DNA of 5,537 nt from Fibrobacteraceae bacterium (GTDB lineage Bacteria; Fibrobacterota; Fibrobacteria; Fibrobacterales; Fibrobacteraceae), in NCBI GenBank assembly GCA_021443045.1, contig JABUUT010000080.1, positions 1 to 5,537 on the forward strand, given 5' to 3'. The position numbers and the translations under genes were made by a program. Positions 1 to 5,537 of the stretch are shown here, piece after piece. The notes under the pieces are model-generated. The model saw nothing but the letters and a program-made list of their open reading frames with translations, was not told the DNA's origin and did not search any database. The first letter of the stretch is position 1. The number at the start of each line of letters is the position of its first letter.

Positions 1-486
1 AGCATTGTCCGAGGCCTCGCCTACTACACGGGCATCGTATTCGAAGTCTTTGACAAGGGAAAATCCATGCGAGCCATTGCAGGCGGTGGACGTTACGACA
101 GCCTTACCGAAAAACTGGGCGGCGACCGAGTTCCAGGGGTAGGCTTTGGTATGGGTGACGTGGTTCTTGCCGATTTGCTAAAGGAACACAATCTTTTACC
201 CAACCCTAAACAGAGTGTGGATTTTTACATAGCCAGCTTTAGCATGGACATAAAGAAAATCTTTGAAACCGCTGTCCAGTTCCGCGATGCAGGTGCCCAA
301 TCGGTGTCACACCCTCTAGCCCCCATGAAAATTGGCAAACAGTTGGAACAAGCCAACTACCAGGGAGCCAAGATTGTGGTCTATGTCGATGGTGACAAGG
401 CAAAAGATGGTGAATTTGAATACAAGGACCTTCGCGATGGAACCATGCACATTGGAAGCGTCCAGGAAATTTTTGAAAAAATATAA
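1..486 (+). CDS. hisS: Histidyl-tRNA synthetase, C-terminal part (5' end outside window)
   Basis: Class II aminoacyl-tRNA synthetase that charges tRNA-His with histidine in the cytoplasm. Frame 1 is open from the first base and ends at TAA 484-486, giving 161 residues. The first visible residues carry the histidine-binding motif in the form RGLAYYTG (window residues 4-11), with the catalytic-type Arg retained. AGGGRYD follows, then the motif 3 region GVGFGMG. From about residue 72 (VDFYIASF) the chain matches the alpha/beta anticodon-binding domain, including KIGKQLEQA and GAKIVVYV. HisRS is usually about 420-460 residues, so some 270-300 residues lie upstream. The ATG at 67 is internal and is not the start, because conserved motif residues precede it in frame. 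The common RGLDYYT form has Asp where this protein has Ala; I regard this as a subtype variant, not damage. The stop codon overlaps the ATG of the next gene by one base. Confidence 0.96.
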   Translation, partial: SIVRGLAYYTGIVFEVFDKGKSMRAIAGGGRYDSLTEKLGGDRVPGVGFGMGDVVLADLLKEHNLLPNPKQSVDFYIASFSMDIKKIFETAVQFRDAGAQSVSHPLAPMKIGKQLEQANYQGAKIVVYVDGDKAKDGEFEYKDLRDGTMHIGSVQEIFEKI

Positions 487-2123
487 TGAGTCCGTTAAAA
501 ACACTAATTAGCATCATCAGTCTTTTTGCTGTACTGGGTTTTATAGCATTGGTTTTTCCCCATAGTGGAATAGCTGTTGGCAGCAAGACTCTGCGATACC
601 CCTCACTGGCAGACGTTTTTCCCAAAGCCAACGTTGACACCAACGACGTAGACCCAGAAAAGGCCATGCAAGAGCTGGTGGAAGCCACACGGCGAAAAGA
701 ATTTTCTGCATTTTCAGACTCTCTAAAATACTACGAAGATTTCTTTACCCAAGGCAGAACTCGCTTTGATCTTCCCGATGACGACCCCACTTGGTTTGAC
801 CGATTCTTTTTGAACTTGGAACTGGCTGAGCTAGATTCTACAGTGGTGCATATTGTTCATTACGGCGATTCCCAATTGGAAGAAGACCGCATTTCGGCTA
901 CCATTCGCGAAGACCTGCAATCTGAATTTGGAGGAGCTGGCCCAGGCATGATGCCTCCCATTATGGGAGTACCATCACAGACCACAAGCCATTGGAACAG
1001 TGGAGCACTAAGCCGATACATTCTCTTTGGGCCCAAAGACGAAGAAGCAGACCACAACCGGTACGGCCCACTGGCTCAATTTGCCGACCTCAATGGCGAA
1101 GCCATGATAGGGTTTAAAAAAAGGGAACAAAACCGAAACGACAAGTTTCCCCATGTGGGCAACTACACCACCATCAAGGTGCTGTCTGGCAAGCGTGGTT
1201 CCCTACGTTTAAAACTGGTTTACGACAGTACCGTAGTTGAATACAAGCAAACAGCCAACGCCGAAACGGGAGAAGTAAAAATTGTAGAGAAATCCCGCAA
1301 GAAAAAAAGCGTAGAAGCCCCAGCCCCAATTATAGACAAATTAAAAAAACTGAATGTATACACTTGGAAATTGCCCGACACCACCTCTTCTGCTAAAATT
1401 TACCTTTCTGGAAACACCGAAATTTATGCTGTTTCTGCCGATGGCCCCTACGGCGTTGCTGTAGACAACGTGGCTATGCGAGGTAGTTCGGGAACCATTT
1501 TCCACCGTATTGACAACGAACTTTTGGCCGAAGCCTACAAGGCCATGAACGCCAAGTTGATAATTATGGAATACGGAGGAAACCTTGTTCCAAGCACCAG
1601 CCGTTCCAACATAGAGTGGACAAAAAAAATTATTTCTAGACAAATTCAAACCATACAAAAAGCAAACCCCAGCGCCGACATTCTTTTTATAGGCCCAGCC
1701 GACATGGCTAAACAAATTGACGGCGAATACAAAACATACCCCAGCCTTAACCTAACCATTAAAGCCCTTAGAGAAGTGGCTTTAGAAAACGGAGCCGCCT
1801 ACTGGGACATGCACCGGGTCATGGGCGGCAACGGAGCCATGATTAAGTGGGTTAACAAGCAACCCGCCCTTGGCTTTACCGACCACATTCATTTTACCCG
1901 CCGCGGAGCCGCCTACATGGGCGAACTCTTCTGCAATTCCCTTCGCATGCACTACGACTTCTTTAAGTTCCGCGACCGTCACAAAATTGACGACGCAAAG
2001 CTAAAAGAAATTATGCATTATGCCGATTCATTACAGCAGGTAAAACTTTTAAAAACCCAGAAGCCCAAGAAAAAAAGCGTCAAGAAGAAAAAAGCCGCAC
2101 CAAGCAAGGGAGGCCGCAAGTGA
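486..2123 (+). CDS. Membrane-anchored SGNH/GDSL-type protein A, probable glycan O-acyl transferase or esterase
   Basis: Exported 545-residue protein of the SGNH hydrolase superfamily, likely acting on the periplasmic face. Residues about 7-24 form one hydrophobic segment without an obvious cleavage site, so an uncleaved anchor is likely. Block I is HYGDSQ with nucleophile Ser129. Block II is probably around N328 and RGSSG (332-336). Block III is an atypical YGGN (363-366) where GxND is usual. Block V is TDHIHF, with Asp466 and His469 forming DxxH. About 200 residues separate blocks I and II, against a few tens in a minimal SGNH fold. This suggests an inserted beta-rich domain, as in some peptidoglycan O-acetyl esterases. 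The tail (526-545) is strongly basic. An in-frame TGA at 474-476 leaves ATG 486 as the only credible start. The nearest purine-rich candidate, AGGAA at 464-468, is 17 bases away, so translation probably depends on coupling to hisS. Pairing with the MBOAT gene favours acyl transfer or removal on a glycan; the substrate is unknown. Confidence 0.85.
   Translation: MSPLKTLISIISLFAVLGFIALVFPHSGIAVGSKTLRYPSLADVFPKANVDTNDVDPEKAMQELVEATRRKEFSAFSDSLKYYEDFFTQGRTRFDLPDDDPTWFDRFFLNLELAELDSTVVHIVHYGDSQLEEDRISATIREDLQSEFGGAGPGMMPPIMGVPSQTTSHWNSGALSRYILFGPKDEEADHNRYGPLAQFADLNGEAMIGFKKREQNRNDKFPHVGNYTTIKVLSGKRGSLRLKLVYDSTVVEYKQTANAETGEVKIVEKSRKKKSVEAPAPIIDKLKKLNVYTWKLPDTTSSAKIYLSGNTEIYAVSADGPYGVAVDNVAMRGSSGTIFHRIDNELLAEAYKAMNAKLIIMEYGGNLVPSTSRSNIEWTKKIISRQIQTIQKANPSADILFIGPADMAKQIDGEYKTYPSLNLTIKALREVALENGAAYWDMHRVMGGNGAMIKWVNKQPALGFTDHIHFTRRGAAYMGELFCNSLRMHYDFFKFRDRHKIDDAKLKEIMHYADSLQQVKLLKTQKPKKKSVKKKKAAPSKGGRK
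2061..2120 (+). other. Lys-rich C-terminal tail of SGNH protein A
   Basis: The last 20 residues (526-545) contain 10 Lys and 1 Arg, in clusters KPKKK and KKKK. They follow the SGNH domain and a short helical stretch (about 500-523). In an exported protein such a tail could bind anionic surface polymer or membrane phosphate groups; that is inference. Part of the composition may be dictated by DNA, because the final K-G-G codons also form the ribosome binding site of the next gene. Confidence 0.6.
2106..2113 (+). promoter_or_regulatory. Ribosome binding site of SGNH protein B
   Basis: AAGGGAGG lies 6 bases upstream of the GTG at 2120, a near-ideal Shine-Dalgarno match and spacing. It supports the GTG as the true start even though it overlaps the upstream TGA (GTGA, 2120-2123). 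The site is inside the coding sequence of the last residues of the upstream gene. Confidence 0.85.
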
Positions 2124-3721
2124 TTTTAACACGAATCCTTCTCATTCTACTAATTACTTTGTCTACAACGTTGTCCGCTAAAGAGCCCAGTTCCAAAAAA
2201 ACACCCCTCAACGCCTACGACATAGACTTTACCAAGTACCCTTTTATCGATACCACTTTAAATACAATCCAGTTTCCTAAAGGAAACCAGTCTTTTACAC
2301 AATTCTTCAACCGATTAGACACCCTTGTTTTTGAAAACAGGGGCAAAATCAGAATTCTTCACATTGGTGGGTCTCACCTTCAGGCCGACGTAATGTCGGG
2401 GCGCATTCGCGAGCACCTTACCACCATCTACCCAGGTGCTTCTGCTGGCCGCGGCTTTGTGTTTCCTTACGCAGCCGCACGCACAAACACCCCCTCCAGC
2501 TACGGCTCATACTACAAAGGCATTTGGGATATGAGCAAAAATGTGCTCAAAGATATTAAAAAACCTCTAGGCCTATTAGGCATTGCCGTTAGCACCTCCG
2601 ACCCCCGTGCCGAAATTTCAATTCTTCTTAACCGCTACAACAACGACCCCATTTGGAACGAAACAAAAATTCGCCTTTTTGGATACAGCGACAACAAAGA
2701 TGTAGTTCCCGTTCTATGCGTAGACTCCATGGAATATGCAGGCATGCCAGATACCGCAAGCCAAAGCTATGTATTTACCCCACCACGCCCCATTGACACC
2801 ATCAAGATTAAATTCCGCTGGTTAGACTCTCTAAAGCAAGCCACGGTGGCACAGTTTATTACCGACTCCCTGGTACAAGATTCCATTGCAAAAGCCAATG
2901 CCGACACCACACAAAAGGATTCATCCAAAGACACGGTGGTAAAACATGCTCCGCAAGCGCCTGTTCCGGGAAATGTGGCTCTCCCCTTAGATTCCATGTA
3001 CCAAGACAGTTCCGTTTTCGATACGGTTCAACAAGATTTGCTGGCTTTGGACGCCGCCCCCATTGACACATCTTCTCAAACCAAGACAAGCTCAAACGAA
3101 AGGCCACGCTTTACTTTAACAGGAATTCTTACCGAAACCGATTTTCCTGGTATATCCTACACCAACGTGGGTATCAACGGAGCACGAGTATCTGACTATT
3201 TTAAACAGAACTGCCCCATGCTAGAAAAAGAACTAAACTTCTTTAAGCCCGACCTTGTTATTTTTGCCATTGGTATTAACGATGCCAACGTGGTCAACTT
3301 TAACAGCAACCAGTTCCGTGCCGATTACGACACCTTAATAACCCGAATCAAAAATGTAAATCCCAACGCCGCCTTAATTTTTGTAACCAACAACGACTCT
3401 TACCGCAAGGTAAAAAAAACACGCTTTGTGCAACACCCTAATGGTGAAAAAGCTCGGCAGGCTTTCTTTAAGTTGGCCGAAAAGTACGGTGCTGGCGTTT
3501 GGGACACCTTCTCCATTATGGGGGGCCTAGGTTCCATGAGCAAATGGGAAAAGGCCGACCTTGCCAAAAAAGACAAGGTTCACTTTAAGGCATCTGGATA
3601 CAACCTGTTGGGCGATATGTTCTACAAGGCTTTGGTAGAAGCCTATCAGGAGCACATATCCAATTTGCCAGCCCAAGATGCAGAAGCCCCCAACTCCATG
3701 CTAATTAAGGAAGGCAAGTAA
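2120..3721 (+). CDS. Secreted SGNH/GDSL-type protein B, probable partner of the MBOAT acyltransferase
   Basis: 533-residue exported SGNH-family protein starting at GTG. Residues 1-20 form a signal peptide (hydrophobic run, likely cleavage after LSA, 18-20) with no lipobox Cys. Block I reads HIGGSH with Ser85 as nucleophile, so the usual GDS Asp is Gly84. Block II is NVGINGAR (349-356), block III is AIGIND (383-388), and block V is KDKVHF with Asp485 and His488 as DxxH. The Ser, Asp and His of the triad are therefore present. Blocks I and II are about 265 residues apart. The insert has beta-like strands (for example KIKFRW 229-234 and RFTLTGIL 330-337) interrupted by an Asp-Ser/Thr-rich linker. 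Protein B is a diverged paralogue of protein A: both share FF...L before block I, RIRE/TIRE after it, and MGGxGxMxKW before block V (B 467-476, A 446-455). Its start overlaps the stop of A by four bases. It could be an esterase or a transferase; sequence alone does not decide. Confidence 0.86.
   Translation: MILTRILLILLITLSTTLSAKEPSSKKTPLNAYDIDFTKYPFIDTTLNTIQFPKGNQSFTQFFNRLDTLVFENRGKIRILHIGGSHLQADVMSGRIREHLTTIYPGASAGRGFVFPYAAARTNTPSSYGSYYKGIWDMSKNVLKDIKKPLGLLGIAVSTSDPRAEISILLNRYNNDPIWNETKIRLFGYSDNKDVVPVLCVDSMEYAGMPDTASQSYVFTPPRPIDTIKIKFRWLDSLKQATVAQFITDSLVQDSIAKANADTTQKDSSKDTVVKHAPQAPVPGNVALPLDSMYQDSSVFDTVQQDLLALDAAPIDTSSQTKTSSNERPRFTLTGILTETDFPGISYTNVGINGARVSDYFKQNCPMLEKELNFFKPDLVIFAIGINDANVVNFNSNQFRADYDTLITRIKNVNPNAALIFVTNNDSYRKVKKTRFVQHPNGEKARQAFFKLAEKYGAGVWDTFSIMGGLGSMSKWEKADLAKKDKVHFKASGYNLLGDMFYKALVEAYQEHISNLPAQDAEAPNSMLIKEGK
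2825..3109 (+). other. Asp-Ser/Thr-rich low-complexity linker inside SGNH protein B
   Basis: Residues about 236-330 are rich in Ser, Thr, Asp, Gln, Ala and Pro and look disordered. They contain ten D-S or D-T pairs: 236, 249, 254, 262, 267, 271, 291, 296, 301 and 316 (position of the Asp). Protein A has no equivalent DS/DT-rich stretch. The segment sits between two beta-like strands of the domain that separates block I from block II, so it is probably an exposed loop. Seven of the ten pairs are followed by A, I, L, V, M or T. Confidence 0.65.
3707..3714 (+). promoter_or_regulatory. Ribosome binding site of the MBOAT gene
   Basis: AAGGAAGG lies 6 bases upstream of ATG 3721, the same spacing as the site before protein B. 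It fixes the MBOAT start at the TAATG overlap with the stop of protein B (TAA 3719-3721). The site is inside the coding sequence of the final residues of protein B. Confidence 0.85.
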
Positions 3722-5537
3722 TGTTAGACCATCTCCTCCCCTTCCTGCACCACACATTTGCCTTTGACCCCAATTCCCCGCTGCTTTTTACACAGTTCTA
3801 TTTTTGGGGTTTCTTCGCCGTTGTCTTTGCGGTTCTCACCTTTATGGGAAACCGTATTCTTCTTCGAAACGCATTCTTGTTTTTTACAAGCATGTTCTTT
3901 TACTACAAAACCAGCGGAAGCTATGTATGCATTTTAGCTTTTTGTGTAGTGGCAAATTACTTTATTGGTAAATGGATAGAAAATGCCGAAGCACAGTGGA
4001 AAAAGAAACTGTGGATGATTATCGTTGTCATCATTGACCTTCTGGTGCTCAGTTACTTTAAATATGCCTACTTCTTCTTAGACGCACTCTACGACCTAAC
4101 AGGCATTCAGCTCCACGTATACAACTTCTTTGCTGCCGCCAGCAACACCATGTTTGGCACAAAATCCCTGGTAGACACAATCATTCTCCCCGTGGGTATT
4201 TCGTTTTTCACATTCCAAGCCATTAGCTACTGCGTCGACATATACAGAGGTCGAGTTAAAGCGGTAAAAGGCTTACTGGATTTTGGTTTTTACCTCACCT
4301 TTTTCCCCCAGCTTGTGGCTGGCCCCATAGTTCGCGCCGACCGCTTTATTCCTCAGCTTCACAAAAAATTCTTTCTTCCTCGCCGAGCCTTTGGAATAGC
4401 CGTTTTCTGGATTCTAAACGGACTGGCCAAAAAAGTGATTCTTAGCGACTATCTGGCCACCAACTTTGTAGACCGTGTTTTTGAAACACCCCTATTGTTT
4501 ACCGGCCTAGAAAATCTAATTGCACTCTTTGCATACTCCCTACAAGTTTACGCCGACTTTAGCGGGTACACCGACATTGCCATTGGTGTCGCTTTGCTAA
4601 TGGGTTTTCGCCTTCCTCAGAACTTCAACTCCCCATACAAGGCCACAAGCCCTACCGAATTTTGGCGTCGCTGGCACATGAGTCTTTCTAGTTGGCTTCG
4701 CGATTATCTATACATTCCCCTTGGCGGCAACCGTGGAGCCAGTTTCGGAACCTATTTCTGGATAGCCTTTATTTCACTTACCGCCATTATGCTCTCTGGC
4801 AGCATTCTTGTTGGCGTGGGCATTGGGCTGTTCTTTCTCTACATTGCCTTGTACGCCTACTTTAAGCCCGATTCCCGCAAGTTTATTACAACCAACATGA
4901 ACGCCATGACCACCCAGGTTATGGGCGGATTGTGGCATGGAGCCAGTTGGAACTTTATCATCTGGGGAGGCCTCAATGGGTTTGGCCAAGTATTCAATAA
5001 AATCTGGGTACGCCGTTCCATAACCTTCCGTGCCGCCGCATCCCTATTTTTAATGGCCACCTGCGCCATAGTAAACAAAAGCTACCCCATGCCCGTGCTG
5101 GTTATTGCAACCGTATGGTTTGCCTTAATTTTTATAGGCGTGTACACCTCCCTTCTTTGGAGAATGTTTACCACAAGGTCTTGTGAATGGGTAAAAGTTG
5201 CATGGAATGTATCCATGACATTCATCTTCATCACATTTACACGTCTCTTTTTCCGCGCAGGCTCCAACCTGGACCCAGCCGAAGCCAATGAAGTTGCTTG
5301 GAGCACCGCCAAAAACATGATTAACCAAATGGGAACCGCCTGGAAATGGGACACCCTAGGAACCATCGCTTGGCAACACATCAACATCATCTTGGTGTTC
5401 ATCGCCGGCATGCTTATCCACTGGATTCCAAAGCGGGTAAAAAGCCGCTACCGCATCATGTTTGCAAGCCAGCCCATCCCCCTGATGGTGCTCTCCACGG
5501 CGGCGATTATCTTTATAATCTACCAGTTCATGAGCGC
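3721..5537 (+). CDS. MBOAT family O-acyltransferase (AlgI/DltB class), 3' end outside window
   Basis: Polytopic inner-membrane protein of the membrane-bound O-acyltransferase family, expected to pass acyl groups, usually acetyl, to an extracytoplasmic glycan. The frame stays open for 605 codons to the edge. Family signatures in order: LPVGISFFTFQAISY (155-169), FFPQLVAGPIVRADRF (194-209), YADFSGYTDIAIG (277-289), EFWRRWHMSLSSWLRDYLY (313-331) with the first conserved His at 319, IPLGGNR (332-338), GGLWHGASWNFIIWGG (402-417) with the presumed catalytic His406, and a late FFRA (510-513). The conserved His pair is 87 residues apart, against about 40 in AlgI-type proteins, because of an extra hydrophobic segment. 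Already longer than typical AlgI (about 460-520 residues), it is probably near its end, since about 92 residues follow FFRA. Two upstream SGNH genes joined by overlaps match the known MBOAT plus SGNH partnership (AlgI with AlgJ/AlgX, DltB with DltD). The family is clear; the acceptor is unknown. Confidence 0.95.
   Translation, partial: MLDHLLPFLHHTFAFDPNSPLLFTQFYFWGFFAVVFAVLTFMGNRILLRNAFLFFTSMFFYYKTSGSYVCILAFCVVANYFIGKWIENAEAQWKKKLWMIIVVIIDLLVLSYFKYAYFFLDALYDLTGIQLHVYNFFAAASNTMFGTKSLVDTIILPVGISFFTFQAISYCVDIYRGRVKAVKGLLDFGFYLTFFPQLVAGPIVRADRFIPQLHKKFFLPRRAFGIAVFWILNGLAKKVILSDYLATNFVDRVFETPLLFTGLENLIALFAYSLQVYADFSGYTDIAIGVALLMGFRLPQNFNSPYKATSPTEFWRRWHMSLSSWLRDYLYIPLGGNRGASFGTYFWIAFISLTAIMLSGSILVGVGIGLFFLYIALYAYFKPDSRKFITTNMNAMTTQVMGGLWHGASWNFIIWGGLNGFGQVFNKIWVRRSITFRAAASLFLMATCAIVNKSYPMPVLVIATVWFALIFIGVYTSLLWRMFTTRSCEWVKVAWNVSMTFIFITFTRLFFRAGSNLDPAEANEVAWSTAKNMINQMGTAWKWDTLGTIAWQHINIILVFIAGMLIHWIPKRVKSRYRIMFASQPIPLMVLSTAAIIFIIYQFMS
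4747..4893 (+). other. Extra hydrophobic segment between the two conserved MBOAT histidines
   Basis: Residues about 343-391 lie between the GGNR loop and the helix leading to the WHG motif. They contain a long hydrophobic run (about 345-380) with a Ser-Gly turn near 359-361, followed by a polar loop with KPDSRK (382-387). This could be a pair of additional membrane helices. In AlgI-type proteins as I recall them, about 40 residues separate the two His residues; here it is 87. The exact borders of the insertion are approximate without an alignment. Confidence 0.6.

Noticed and set aside
470..520. Possible terminator or promoter between hisS and protein A
   Set aside because: The region is A/T-rich but shows no GC-rich hairpin, no U tract after a stem and no convincing -35/-10 pair.
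239..688. Minus-strand open frame of 149 codons across the hisS / protein A junction
   Set aside because: It lies antisense to two well-supported genes, and its translation shows Cys/His/Trp-rich composition without domain character.
1622..1629. Run of eight A, and similar A runs near 1116 and 3412, as possible slippage sites
   Set aside because: The reading frames continue normally with conserved SGNH motifs after each run, and no overlapping frame of interest begins there.
1341..1715. Minus-strand open frame of 124 codons inside protein A
   Set aside because: The + frame here carries SGNH block II and block III; the antisense product has no recognisable motif.
486..3721. The two SGNH genes as halves of one broken gene
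   Set aside because: Each has its own export signal, a complete set of SGNH blocks with Ser, Asp and His, and its own start; they are paralogues, not fragments.
4774..5411. Several minus-strand open frames opposite the MBOAT gene
   Set aside because: They overlap each other in different frames and face conserved MBOAT motifs; they are shadows of a biased codon pattern.

Overview
The window is coding on the + strand from end to end. It holds four co-directional genes that touch at every junction: the 3' part of hisS (histidyl-tRNA synthetase), two consecutive exported SGNH/GDSL-type proteins, and a polytopic membrane-bound O-acyltransferase (MBOAT, AlgI/DltB class) that is still open at the right edge. 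There is no intergenic space, and I see no RNA gene, mobile element, CRISPR array or terminator. The minus-strand open frames have no recognisable protein character and lie opposite well-supported genes.

Organism: a Gram-negative bacterium, probably of the Fibrobacterota/Bacteroidota (FCB) group, with a Fibrobacter-like species as my best guess. The reasons are moderate GC by eye, a HisRS of the RGLxYYTG type, and SGNH proteins with a very long interruption between the nucleophile block and the later blocks. This assignment comes from recall and was not searched.

Layout: 1-486 is the HisRS C-terminal part (end of the catalytic core plus the anticodon-binding domain). 486-2123 is SGNH protein A, with an N-terminal membrane anchor, a GDS nucleophile block, a long inserted region and a Lys-rich tail. 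2120-3721 is SGNH protein B, with a signal peptide, a GGS nucleophile block, a long inserted region containing an Asp-Ser/Thr-rich linker, and a DxxH block. 3721 to the edge is the MBOAT protein. The junctions are TAATG (1-base overlap), GTGA (4-base overlap) and TAATG (1-base overlap), so translational coupling is likely throughout.

How they may work together: MBOAT proteins of this class move acyl groups, usually acetyl, from a cytoplasmic donor across the inner membrane. Partner SGNH proteins on the outer face (AlgJ/AlgX in alginate, DltD in D-alanylation) place or remove the group on a glycan. The A-B-MBOAT block therefore looks like an extracytoplasmic glycan O-acylation module, placed behind a housekeeping tRNA synthetase gene. 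The acceptor glycan cannot be read from this window. The least ordinary points are the diverged tandem SGNH pair, the DS/DT-rich linker in B, and the extra hydrophobic segment between the two conserved MBOAT histidines.
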